Source of the DNA: an uncultured Clostridia bacterium
GTDB taxonomy: Bacteria; Bacillota; Clostridia; Oscillospirales; Ruminococcaceae
DNA length: 34,967 bases
Assembly (NCBI GenBank): GCA_944387915.1
Contig: CALXGT010000016.1
Location: 1 to 34,967, forward strand
Direction: 5' to 3'
This document shows, in pieces, positions 24,989-32,833 of the stretch. The notes beneath the pieces were generated by a model that was not told where the DNA came from, ran no database searches, and was given only the letters and a program-made list of their open reading frames with translations. The stretch's first letter is position 1. Each line of letters starts with the position of its first letter. Made by a program: the position numbers and the translations under genes.

Positions 24989-26687
24989 CAAACGGCAGCT
25001 TACCGCGCCTTTTTACCGAAAGAACACCGCTTCGTTTCTTTTCGCCCTGCTGTCGGGCCTGGCGGTTACCGGAGTCAATTTTCTCATATCCTGGGCATTA
25101 CAGCAGATGGTGGACACCATCTCCGGGGTGGCCGGCTCCCTGAGCCTGTTTACGCTGGCATGGATATTGGCCTTGATCGCGGCGCTGATCCTCGCATTTA
25201 AGATAATGAGCTATTTTTCCAAGCCCCGGTTTATCCAAAAAGCCATGGAACAGTATAAAAACGACGCCTTTGAGCGGCTGATGAAAAAGAACATTGCCGC
25301 TTTCAACGTGGAAAATACCGCCGATTATCTGTCCGCTTTTTCCAATGACGCCGCTACGGTGGAAAAAGGATATTTGGAAAATGGGTTTGACATTCTTTCC
25401 AATCTGGTGCTTTTGGTGGGCTCTCTCGTGATGATGCTTCTTTACAGTCCGGTGATGACGGTGGTCTCCTGCTTTTTCTTCGTTTTACCTATGACGGTCT
25501 CACTGTTGACCGGATCCCGGGTAGAACAGGCGGAACGAAAGGTGTCGCAAAAAAACGGTCTGTGGACCGCGGCATTGAAGGACGGCCTCGGCGGATTTTC
25601 GGTAGTCAAAAGCTTCCAGGCGGAGAAGGCGGTCACCGCCCTGTTTGCCAAAAGCAATCATGAAGCGGAGGAAGCGAAATGCCAAAGACGAAAGCTTTTG
25701 ACTTTGATTGAGATGTGGGCCGGTGTAGCGGGCGTGGTCGCTCAGCTCGGGACCTTTTTGGTGGGAGGCTTTCTGGCGCTGTCGGGTATGGGGATCACAC
25801 CGGGGGTTTTGATTTTGTTTGTCGACTTGACCGGATGCGTAATCGGTCCCATCCAAACCCTCCCGGGACAGCTTGCCTCAAGAAAAGCGGCATTGGCGCT
25901 GATGGATAAGCTGTCTTGTTCGTTGGAGCATAACCTTAGAGAGGAAGGAACGCCGATTCCCAACTATTTGAGCCGCGGGATCGAGTTAAAGCAGGTTTCC
26001 TTCGGCTATCAGGAGGGAACGTTGGCCCTTCATCATATCGACGCCTTTTTTGAGGCGGGGAAAAGCTACGCGGTAGTAGGCGCTTCGGGAAGCGGCAAGT
26101 CGACGCTGTTGAACCTGTTAATGGCAAGTCACGGGGATTATTCCGGAGAGATCCTCTACGATGGGAGAGAGCTTCGAACCATCCATAGCGAATCGCTGTA
26201 TGACCTGGTTTCTTTGATCTCCCAAAACGTGTTTCTTTTTAACGCCTCCATCCGGGACAATATCACCATGTTTTCTTCCTTCCCCGACGAGGAAGTTAAG
26301 CAGGCGATCCGGCGTTCCGGGCTGGAGCCGCTGATCGAAGAGCGGGGAGAGGATATGCTTTGCGGCGAAAACGGAAATGAGCTTTCCGGCGGCGAAAAAC
26401 AAAGGGTCTCTATCGCCCGAAGCCTTTTAAAGCGCGCCAAGGTGCTCTTAGTGGACGAAGCCACCGCCTCTTTGGATCCTCTTACAGCCGATCAGGTGAC
26501 CGCCTCCATTCTGGATCTCCCCGGCATTACCCGGGTGGTGGTGACCCATAAGCTGGACGCCGCGGTACTTCAAAGATTTGACAGCATTCTGGCGATGAAA
26601 AACGGAAGGATCGAGGAATGCGGCGATTTTGATACACTGATGGCGCAAAAAAAGTATTTTTACTCTCTGTTTACCGTATCCCAGTAA
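24978..26687 (+). CDS. ABC-type exporter, half-transporter (membrane domain + ATPase)
   Basis: The 569-residue protein fuses an N-terminal membrane domain (about 1-300, five or six membrane segments) with an ATPase domain: Walker A GASGSGKST (368-376), Q-loop Q416, signature LSGGEKQR (469-476), Walker B VLLVDE (489-494) and switch histidine H524. This is a type IV exporter half that must work as a dimer. No second half-transporter is beside it, so it is either a homodimer or pairs with a distant partner. GGGAG precedes the start, which overlaps the regulator gene. There is no C39 peptidase domain. Cargo is unknown; peptide or drug export are the usual roles. Confidence 0.92.
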   Translation: MNRNKRQLTAPFYRKNTASFLFALLSGLAVTGVNFLISWALQQMVDTISGVAGSLSLFTLAWILALIAALILAFKIMSYFSKPRFIQKAMEQYKNDAFERLMKKNIAAFNVENTADYLSAFSNDAATVEKGYLENGFDILSNLVLLVGSLVMMLLYSPVMTVVSCFFFVLPMTVSLLTGSRVEQAERKVSQKNGLWTAALKDGLGGFSVVKSFQAEKAVTALFAKSNHEAEEAKCQRRKLLTLIEMWAGVAGVVAQLGTFLVGGFLALSGMGITPGVLILFVDLTGCVIGPIQTLPGQLASRKAALALMDKLSCSLEHNLREEGTPIPNYLSRGIELKQVSFGYQEGTLALHHIDAFFEAGKSYAVVGASGSGKSTLLNLLMASHGDYSGEILYDGRELRTIHSESLYDLVSLISQNVFLFNASIRDNITMFSSFPDEEVKQAIRRSGLEPLIEERGEDMLCGENGNELSGGEKQRVSIARSLLKRAKVLLVDEATASLDPLTADQVTASILDLPGITRVVVTHKLDAAVLQRFDSILAMKNGRIEECGDFDTLMAQKKYFYSLFTVSQ

Positions 26688-26706
26688 ACGGATCCTTTTA
26701 GGATAG

Positions 26707-26743
26707 AAAAAACCAGTATGACGAAAAGTCACACTGGTTTTTT
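26707..26743. terminator. bidirectional terminator between the ABC gene and the 50-residue gene
   Basis: AAAAAACCAGT-A-TGAC pairs with GTCA-C-ACTGGTTTTTT around a GAAAA loop, with one internal mismatch. A and T runs on either side allow use on both strands. Confidence 0.9.
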
Positions 26744-26747
26744 CTGG

Positions 26748-26900
26748 TTACAGGTCATCCACATCCTGGACCGGAATATCGTATTCGTCCAAGGGGACGC
26801 CGGTATAGCTGCCAAAGGGATCCTCCTTGCTGGGAGTAGGGTGGATCAACGATTCCGGCATAGGGCTTTTTTTCGGGAAATGTTCGATTTTCGGCTTCAT
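26748..26900 (-). CDS. 50-residue conserved-looking small protein, unknown function
   Basis: The ATG at 26900 is preceded by a near-perfect ribosome binding site, AGGAGGTGA, six bases upstream of the start region. The 50-residue product is soluble, rich in proline and acidic residues, and shows PTPSKEDPFGSYTGVP followed by a PVQDVDDL C-terminus. I recall similar motif-bearing small proteins in clostridial genomes but cannot verify that here. It lies 50 bp after the tautomerase on the same strand and ends at a terminator hairpin, so it is probably the last gene of that operon. Being proline-rich and without hydrophobic core residues, it may be disordered alone. Confidence 0.75.
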   Translation of the reverse strand: MKPKIEHFPKKSPMPESLIHPTPSKEDPFGSYTGVPLDEYDIPVQDVDDL

Positions 26901-26950
26901 AGCCTCACCTCCTGGCAAGGATAGTGTTGCCGAAAACCAGACATTTATCC

Positions 26951-27295
26951 TTACATCGAATGGAAGCCGCCGCCCATGCCCCATGCGGACATTTCGGTGA
27001 TGTTGATGTACATACTGTTTTTGGAAAGCCCGAATTCCTTTTCCAGTTCGGCGGTGACTGCCTGGGTAAAGGCGTTTTTCGCCTCCGCCGGCGCCGCGCC
27101 TAAAAGATGGACATTGATAAAGGTACAGGCGGTTTCTGTTCCCATTTTCATACTGCATCCGCTTTGCACGTCCACCATGGTGTTTTGGGGACTTTTTCCG
27201 GGAATGAGAGAGACGTTTTTATGAACCAGCTCGCAGATTTTTTGCTCCTCTTCCTTCGAGAGGGTTTTTCCGATGTGCACATTGATATAAGGCAT
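26951..27295 (-). CDS. MIF-family tautomerase
   Basis: The 114-residue protein starts MPYINVHIG, so after methionine removal the catalytic N-terminal proline of the tautomerase superfamily is exposed. MIF-family features are the length of about 115 residues, FINVHLLG in the middle and YINITEMSAWG near the end, like YINYYDMNAA in the animal protein. The related activity is phenylpyruvate keto-enol tautomerisation; the bacterial role is unclear. The start at 27295 has AAGGAG seven bases upstream; a longer frame to 27436 runs into the preceding gene. It begins 16 bp after the OGG1-like gene and should be co-transcribed with it. Confidence 0.88.
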   Translation of the reverse strand: MPYINVHIGKTLSKEEEQKICELVHKNVSLIPGKSPQNTMVDVQSGCSMKMGTETACTFINVHLLGAAPAEAKNAFTQAVTAELEKEFGLSKNSMYINITEMSAWGMGGGFHSM

Positions 27296-27311
27296 ATCAA
27301 AGCTCCTTTCT

Positions 27312-28100
27312 TTATTCCAATATTCCGGCTCGCGCCGCAAAAAACAAATATTGCTGAGCGATGCCGCCGTAAGGGCGGATCGCTTTGGGAAGACCGTCCG
27401 GGTAGTAGCGCGCAAGGACCCGTTTAATCCAAACATCGGCGGGGACGGCTTCTATGTGATGAAATCCAAATAATAAGATACAGTCGGCGACCTTCGGGCC
27501 GATACCTAGGATGGTTTGAAGCTCTTTTTTTCCTTCCTCATAGGAGGAAAAAGCGATCCGCTTTAGCGAGACGGCGCCGCTTTCTACTTTTTTCCCGGCG
27601 TCGATTAAGTACTTGGCGCGAAAACCCGCCCGAAGCCCGGTTAGATCTTCTATCGATGCGCTTGAAAGCATAGACGGCGTCGGACAGCGTCCGTTTCCCC
27701 AAGCGTAAAATCGTTTGACTATGCCGGTAATGCGTTTGATATTGTTGTTTTGGCTCAAAATGAACGCGCAGACCGTTTCCCATGGATCCTGTTTTAAGAT
27801 CCGGATGCCGCCGCAATAAGCGATCGCCTTTTTCAATGTAGGATCTGTGGAAAAAATCGCCTTAAGCGCATCGTAATCGGTGTTGAGGTCAAAATATTCC
27901 ATCCACACATCCCGGTAGGTTTGTTCATTGGTATTGTGAAAGGTAACGATGTCTCCTTTTTGCGACACCGTCAGAGGAATGCCCCGAAAGCTTCCCGAAA
28001 AGGTATCGGGGGCGGTTTCCTCCCAAAGAAAGCTTTGTCCGCAAAAAAGGGTATCTCTTAGAGAAAAGCGGGGCAAAACAATAGAAAAATTTTCGTCCAT
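27312..28100 (-). CDS. 8-oxoguanine DNA glycosylase (OGG1 family)
   Basis: The 262-residue protein has an OGG-type N-terminal domain (FCGQSFLWEE at 19-28) and the helix-hairpin-helix glycosylase core. K203 in LGIGPKVADC matches the catalytic lysine of OGG1, and D222 in AVPADVW matches its catalytic aspartate. It is a bifunctional glycosylase/lyase for oxidised guanine by family knowledge. There is no iron-sulfur cluster loop. The start at 28100 has GGGAG nine bases upstream; the 20 extra codons of the longer frame lie in the promoter. It is first in an operon with a MIF-like tautomerase and a 50-residue protein and is divergent from the DUF6062 gene. Confidence 0.92.
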   Translation of the reverse strand: MDENFSIVLPRFSLRDTLFCGQSFLWEETAPDTFSGSFRGIPLTVSQKGDIVTFHNTNEQTYRDVWMEYFDLNTDYDALKAIFSTDPTLKKAIAYCGGIRILKQDPWETVCAFILSQNNNIKRITGIVKRFYAWGNGRCPTPSMLSSASIEDLTGLRAGFRAKYLIDAGKKVESGAVSLKRIAFSSYEEGKKELQTILGIGPKVADCILLFGFHHIEAVPADVWIKRVLARYYPDGLPKAIRPYGGIAQQYLFFAARAGILE

Positions 28101-28122
28101 ATAAAGTTTCTCCCATTTTTTA

Positions 28123-28152
28123 TTTCCATTATAAACGAAAATATGATAAAAT
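28123..28152. promoter_or_regulatory. divergent promoters between OGG1-like and DUF6062 genes
   Basis: On the plus strand TTTCCA (28123-28128) and TAAAAT (28147-28152, with extended TGA) are 18 bp apart. On the minus strand a perfect TATAAT occupies 28128-28133, with only a poor -35 box. The whole intergenic gap is 82 bp, so the two promoters overlap. Confidence 0.55.
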
Positions 28153-28182
28153 AAAAGCAAAAAGAGAAAAAAGGAGAAAATT

Positions 28183-28899
28183 ATGCGCGACAGTATCTAC
28201 ACTATTCCCATCAGCGAAGTTTTCGAGCCCAAATGCGGCTGTCCGCTCTGTCGGATGCGGGATATGCTGGAGGCGAGATGCATTGAGTATATTATGGGCG
28301 CGGCTATGATGGAACCGGATGTGCGGATTGAAACCAACCGGCTTTCTTTTTGCGACGATCATTTTTCTATGATGCTCAAGCAGAAAAACCGGCTTTCTCT
28401 TGCTTTGATTTTGGAGAGCCTTTTAAAGGAGCTCCAGCAGAAAGGAAGCCGCTCCATCCTCGATAAGGTCACCGCCAAAGAGAAAAAGCAAACCGGTATG
28501 ACCACCATTAACGACACCTGTTTCGTCTGTTCCCAAATCGAAGAAGCCATGGGGAAAATGCTGGATACGGTGCTAAAGCTGTATTTTGAACAGCCCGATT
28601 TTAAAAAGCTGTTCGAGGAACAGGAGTATCTTTGTTTTCCTCATTTGGAGATGATTCTTTCGGCGGCGGCAAAAAAATTCGGAAAGCTCAACCGAAAGAA
28701 ATTCGATGCGTTTTCCGGTGTCGCCGTGGCGCTTTCGGAAAATTACTTAAAACAGCTCAGCGACGACGTTTCCCATTTTTGCCAGATGTACGATTACCGC
28801 AATGTGGGCGGAGATTGGGGCAATTCCAGGGATTCTATTGAGCGCGCCATCGCTTTTTTGGTGACTCGGGACTATCGTACCCGCCCGTCGGACAAATAA
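28183..28899 (+). CDS. DUF6062 family protein with two Cys/His modules
   Basis: The 238-residue soluble protein matches the clostridial family DUF6062. It contains two copies of one pattern: C20-x2-C23 with C57-x2-H60, and C113-x2-C116 with C151-x2-H154. The CxxC-to-CxxH gaps are 33 and 34 residues, which points to an internal duplication and probable zinc binding in each half. AAGGAG precedes the start. It is a single gene divergent from the DNA glycosylase gene, and no terminator hairpin directly follows it. Function is unknown; DNA, RNA or protein binding through the metal sites are possible. Confidence 0.85.
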   Translation: MRDSIYTIPISEVFEPKCGCPLCRMRDMLEARCIEYIMGAAMMEPDVRIETNRLSFCDDHFSMMLKQKNRLSLALILESLLKELQQKGSRSILDKVTAKEKKQTGMTTINDTCFVCSQIEEAMGKMLDTVLKLYFEQPDFKKLFEEQEYLCFPHLEMILSAAAKKFGKLNRKKFDAFSGVAVALSENYLKQLSDDVSHFCQMYDYRNVGGDWGNSRDSIERAIAFLVTRDYRTRPSDK

Positions 28900-29128
28900 C
28901 AATGTATATACTGGCTGTAAAATGGGGAAAACAGACGTTCGAGACAGCGTAGGGACGGGAACTTTCCACATTTTCCACCGAGTTTTCCCCAAAGTTAGCG
29001 GAAATGAACCGGTGCATAGTGAGATTTTCCACTGCATACTCACAAATTCGACAAAACTTTCCGTATAACCGGTTTTGGAAAACGCTCCGTTTTGTCTTTT
29101 GTGTGCACACGAAGCCCCGAACGTCTGT
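28900..29128. other. non-coding stretch with nested inverted repeats
   Basis: The 324 bases between the DUF6062 stop and the tepA start hold no convincing gene. A 13-bp perfect inverted repeat (28929-28941 and 29118-29130) encloses further dyads: GACAAAAC/GTTTTGTC (29050-29057, 29089-29096), AGCGT/ACGCT (28946-28950, 29082-29086) and AACCGG/CCGGTT (29007-29012, 29069-29074). TTTCCAC occurs at 28963, 28972 and 29026, with the near copy TTTTCCCC at 28983. A structured RNA is possible on either strand. Confidence 0.5.
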
Positions 29129-29157
29129 TTGACAAAAAAAGCTTGGGGACGTATAAT
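29129..29157 (+). promoter_or_regulatory. consensus sigma-A promoter for tepA-ylzJ-spoIIIE
   Basis: A perfect TTGACA (29129-29134) and a perfect TATAAT (29152-29157) are separated by exactly 17 bp. The -35 box overlaps the last two bases of the 13-bp inverted repeat upstream. Confidence 0.92.
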
Positions 29158-29178
29158 CATGGGTACGGTTTTCATCAA
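29150..29178 (-). promoter_or_regulatory. possible opposing promoter overlapping the tepA promoter
   Basis: On the minus strand TTGATG (29173-29178) and TATACG (29150-29155) are 17 bp apart; each matches four of six consensus positions. It would drive an RNA through the repeat-rich region at 28929-29130. This may be chance. Confidence 0.3.
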
Positions 29179-29223
29179 AAATCCTGGGCAAACTGATATT
29201 ATCCCATAGAAGGAGGAATCACT

Positions 29224-29946
29224 TTGTCTAAGGAAAAAACGAAAAAACCCACCGAGACCACCGGCGAGGCGTCGGAAAACGAGAACGAGGAACAAAATAA
29301 AATGCAGCCCATCGTGGATATGGCGTCGGTGACAGCCCAAGGGAAATATCCGGTGCACTGTCTCACCATTGTGGGCCAGATTGAGGGGCATTATATTCTT
29401 CCGCCCCAAAACAAAACCACCAAGTATGAGCATGTCATTCCTCAGCTGGTAGCGATTGAAGAGGATAAAGACATCAAAGGGCTTCTGATTTTGCTCAACA
29501 CCGTGGGCGGCGATGTGGAAGCGGGACTTGCTATTGCGGAACTGATTGCCGGAATGAAAACGCCTACCGTTTCCTTAGTTTTAGGGGGAGGCCATTCTAT
29601 CGGCGTACCGTTGGCGGTATCGGCGAAAAAGTCCTTTATCGTTCCTTCGGCGACCATGACCATCCATCCGGTGCGGCTCAACGGTTTGGTGCTGGGAGTC
29701 CCCCAAAGCTTTTCCTATTTCGATAAGATGCAGGATCGAATCACCCGCTTCGTTTCCAAAAATTCCCATATCAGTGAGGACCGGTTCAAGGAATTGATGA
29801 TGGAAACGGGAGAGCTCGCCATGGATGTGGGGACTTCGCTCGATGGGGAAAAGGCGGTAAGCGAAGGGCTCATCGACGAGCTGGGAGGACTGAGCGACGC
29901 GTTGGCGGCGTTGTACGAGATGGTGGAAGAAGGGGAAGAGGCATGA
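29224..29946 (+). CDS. tepA: ClpP-like serine protease, TepA family
   Basis: The 240-residue protein belongs to the ClpP/crotonase-fold TepA group, named translocation-enhancing protein in Bacillus. The N-terminal 30 residues are charged and low-complexity. The ClpP-type catalytic residues are S125 in GGGHSIG and H148 in [27 protein letters not shown] is the family's oxyanion region. The start codon is TTG with AGGAGG seven bases upstream. It is the first gene of the conserved tepA-ylzJ-spoIIIE order and overlaps ylzJ as ATGA. The link to spoIIIE suggests a sporulation or division role, by context only. Confidence 0.9.
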   Translation: MSKEKTKKPTETTGEASENENEEQNKMQPIVDMASVTAQGKYPVHCLTIVGQIEGHYILPPQNKTTKYEHVIPQLVAIEEDKDIKGLLILLNTVGGDVEAGLAIAELIAGMKTPTVSLVLGGGHSIGVPLAVSAKKSFIVPSATMTIHPVRLNGLVLGVPQSFSYFDKMQDRITRFVSKNSHISEDRFKELMMETGELAMDVGTSLDGEKAVSEGLIDELGGLSDALAALYEMVEEGEEA

Positions 29947-30158
29947 TCTTGCATACTATTTTGCCTTTTGCCGCCGTGTTCCCTCAGGAAGGACCTTCAC
30001 CGGTGAGCGAAGGCGTTTTCGGAGGGAAAAAATGTCTCTATGAGGTTAGGGACGGAAAGACCTATTTAAACCGGATCTTATCCACCGATCCTTCCGATTA
30101 TCTGGATCCGGGATGTTGTCCCGGTACGGAAATTACCATAGATTCGAAAGAAAAATGA
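29943..30158 (+). CDS. ylzJ: YlzJ-like family protein
   Basis: The 71-residue protein begins [14 protein letters not shown], the characteristic opening of YlzJ, and contains the [21 protein letters not shown] segment. Its position between tepA and spoIIIE is the same as in Bacillus subtilis, which supports the call. It overlaps tepA as ATGA and probably depends on translational coupling. Function is unknown in all organisms I can recall; the size suggests a small partner of a neighbour. Confidence 0.85.
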   Translation: MILHTILPFAAVFPQEGPSPVSEGVFGGKKCLYEVRDGKTYLNRILSTDPSDYLDPGCCPGTEITIDSKEK

Positions 30159-30183
30159 TTTTGTGACAGGGAGAAGACAGACT

Positions 30184-32811
30184 ATGGCACAAAAAAAGAA
30201 AAATACGGGCGCGCGGACCGGCTCTTCGAAGACTTCTTCGACCAAGAGCCGTCCGTCAGCGGCGGAACAAAAGGCGGCGAAAGCCACCAAAGAAGCGGAA
30301 GCCGCTTTGCGGAGAAAACATCAGTTTTCCGCGGTTTTGCTTTTTGCGGCGGGAATCTTTTTGCTGGTTTTGAGTCTTTTTGACGGACCGGCAGCCTGGG
30401 GATTTTTGCGAAATCTGCTGCGGGGACTTTTGGGGCCTATTAGTTACGTCGCCGGTCCCATATTGATCTACAGCGCGGTGATGACGTCGTTGGAGCGGAC
30501 GGTAAGCGGCACCGGGATTCGGTTATTCAGCATCCTTTTTGCTTTGCTTTTGCTTAGCGGCGCTGCTCAGCTTTTTTACGGTATCCCCGAGGTCAAAGGG
30601 TTTGGCGACGCCATCATTTCCTTTTACCAGGGAGGCATCGCTTTAAAGAGCGGCGGTATTTTCGCGATGCTTGTCGGCTGGCCGTTGATGCTTCTGTTTG
30701 GGAGAGGCGGAGCTGCGGTAATTTTGGTGATCCTCGTTTTTGTTTCCCTGATGCTGCTCTCGGGGACGACCTTGCTTTCTTTCTTGAAAAGCTGCGTCAA
30801 GCCGGTGAAGGAAATTGAAAAAACTTATGTCCAGCGTCGAGAAAAAAGGGAAGAGGAAGAGCGGGCGAAAGAGGTTACCATTGATATTGCTTTGGATGAG
30901 GGAGAGGAGAGTATGCCCGCCCATCCGGTTAAATCCCCGAAAGCCCGGTTTGAGAAGGCGCTGGAAAAATTTAAAAAGGATCCGGAACGGCTCGAAGAGG
31001 AAAAGCCGCTCGACGAGGAAGCGAAAGAGCCTTTATCCCAAAAAGAGTACATAGAAGCAACGCCGGAGAGCAAGGAGTCGGATGCCTCTTCCGATGAGAT
31101 CAATCGGGATGCTATCAGCGCGATCATCGACGAATTTAATCGCGGTGTTGACGATCCGGTAGAGGAAATCCCGCGGGAAGAAACGAAAACGGTTTCTCCT
31201 GATTTGGATCCTTTGGAGGATCGGATCAACAAGGCGATTGACGAGATGCATGCGCCCTTTTCTCCTTCCTCCGATGCGGAATCCTCCCAGCCCGAGGAAA
31301 AGAAGGATGAGGCAGGAGAATATCCTCAAAACGTCTATCATTTTCCGCCTCTCTCCCTGCTCAATGCACCCAAGGCGGGCAAAAGCCAGGACGTAAGCGA
31401 GGAATTGAAGGCCAACGCGGCAAAGCTCGTTGAGACGTTAAAGAGCTTTGGCGTTTCGACCAAGATCATCGACATCAGCAGAGGTCCCACCGTAACCCGG
31501 TACGAGCTTCAGCCCTCGGCGGGGGTCAAGATCAGCAAGATCACCGGACTGAGCGACGATATTGCGCTGAACTTGGCGACAGCGGGCGTCCGGATCGAAG
31601 CGCCCATTCCCAATAAGGCGGCGGTGGGGATCGAAGTCCCCAACCGGCAGACGGAGACCGTCCCTATTCGGGAGGTCATTGATTCCAAGGAATTTGAATC
31701 CGCCAAAAGCCGTCTCACCATGGCATTGGGTAAGGATATCGCCGGAAATATTACGGTGGGAGATATCGCGTCCATGCCCCATCTTTTGATCGCCGGCGCT
31801 ACCGGAAGCGGTAAATCGGTCTGTATCAACTCCATCATCATCAGTTTGCTTTATAAGGCGTCTCCTGATGAAGTGCGGTTTTTGATGGTGGACCCGAAGG
31901 TGGTAGAACTGGGAGTTTATAACGGCATCCCTCATCTTTTGGTCCCGGTGGTCACTGATCCCAAAAAAGCCGCCGGCGCTTTGGCGTGGGCGGTCAATGA
32001 GATGCTCAACCGTTATAAGGCTTTTGAGGAAAAGCATGTGCGGAATTTAGACGGCTACAACAAGTTAGCGAGTCAGGATGAAAGCGTCGATCCCATGCCT
32101 CAAATCGTCATCATTATCGATGAGCTTGCGGACTTGATGATGGCGGCGCCTTCCGATGTAGAGGATTCTATTATGCGGCTGGCCCAGATGGCGCGTGCGG
32201 CGGGGATGCATTTGATTATCGCCACCCAGCGGCCTTCGGTCAACGTCATCACCGGCGTCATCAAGGCGAATATCCCCTCCCGGATCGCGTTTTCCGTTTC
32301 TTCCCAGGTTGACTCCCGGACGATTCTGGATCAGGGCGGCGCGGAAAAGCTGCTTGGGCGGGGCGATATGCTGTATTATCCCCAGGGTTATGCCAAACCG
32401 GTTCGGATCCAGGGCTGTTATGTGAGCGACAGCGAAGTGGAAGAAGTGGTGGATTTTATTAAAAACGGGGAACAGGAAGCGGAGTACGACCAGTCCATCG
32501 TGGAGGAGATCGAACGTCAGGCGGCTATGGAAAAGCAAAAGGGGAAGGGCGATTCTGCCGCTTCCACCGACGACGTGGATCCGTTGTTCAACGACGCGGT
32601 GGAATGTGTGATCGAGGCGGGACAGGCCTCCACCTCGTACCTTCAGCGCCGGCTCAAGGTGGGCTACGCCAGAGCGGCGAGACTGGTAGACGAGTTAGAG
32701 GAGCGGGGCATCGTCGGTCCCCTCGACGGAAGCAAACCCAGAGACGTTTTGATTACCCGCCAGCAGTGGATCGAAATTTCTATGCGAAACAGCGCCGACA
32801 GCCTTCAGTAG
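30184..32811 (+). CDS. spoIIIE: DNA translocase FtsK/SpoIIIE
   Basis: The 875-residue membrane-bound motor pumps DNA across the division or sporulation septum. A basic, lysine-rich N-terminus precedes four membrane segments (about 45-200), then an acidic linker (about 210-400). The motor carries Walker A GATGSGKS (538-545) and Walker B VIIIDE (642-647), and the C-terminal winged-helix gamma domain (about 805-870), which reads the SRS/KOPS-type DNA marks, has [21 protein letters not shown] start it at the ATG at 30184 with GGGAG upstream; a GTG 21 bp earlier has no ribosome binding site. Together with spoVT it marks this as a sporulating lineage, though FtsK-like vegetative use is also possible. 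Confidence 0.95.
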   Translation: MAQKKKNTGARTGSSKTSSTKSRPSAAEQKAAKATKEAEAALRRKHQFSAVLLFAAGIFLLVLSLFDGPAAWGFLRNLLRGLLGPISYVAGPILIYSAVMTSLERTVSGTGIRLFSILFALLLLSGAAQLFYGIPEVKGFGDAIISFYQGGIALKSGGIFAMLVGWPLMLLFGRGGAAVILVILVFVSLMLLSGTTLLSFLKSCVKPVKEIEKTYVQRREKREEEERAKEVTIDIALDEGEESMPAHPVKSPKARFEKALEKFKKDPERLEEEKPLDEEAKEPLSQKEYIEATPESKESDASSDEINRDAISAIIDEFNRGVDDPVEEIPREETKTVSPDLDPLEDRINKAIDEMHAPFSPSSDAESSQPEEKKDEAGEYPQNVYHFPPLSLLNAPKAGKSQDVSEELKANAAKLVETLKSFGVSTKIIDISRGPTVTRYELQPSAGVKISKITGLSDDIALNLATAGVRIEAPIPNKAAVGIEVPNRQTETVPIREVIDSKEFESAKSRLTMALGKDIAGNITVGDIASMPHLLIAGATGSGKSVCINSIIISLLYKASPDEVRFLMVDPKVVELGVYNGIPHLLVPVVTDPKKAAGALAWAVNEMLNRYKAFEEKHVRNLDGYNKLASQDESVDPMPQIVIIIDELADLMMAAPSDVEDSIMRLAQMARAAGMHLIIATQRPSVNVITGVIKANIPSRIAFSVSSQVDSRTILDQGGAEKLLGRGDMLYYPQGYAKPVRIQGCYVSDSEVEEVVDFIKNGEQEAEYDQSIVEEIERQAAMEKQKGKGDSAASTDDVDPLFNDAVECVIEAGQASTSYLQRRLKVGYARAARLVDELEERGIVGPLDGSKPRDVLITRQQWIEISMRNSADSLQ

Positions 32812-32833
32812 GCGCAAAAACACAGGAGAGATT

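Noticed and set aside
28963-29032. TTTCCACA/TTTTCCAC repeats as DnaA boxes or a replication origin
   Set aside because: They lack the TTATCCACA core, there is no AT-rich unwinding element, and dnaA/dnaN are not nearby.
28835-29191. 118-codon open frame on the minus strand across the gap before tepA
   Set aside because: It starts at a TTG without a ribosome binding site, runs into the DUF6062 gene and has no recognisable domain; the inverted repeats explain the region better.
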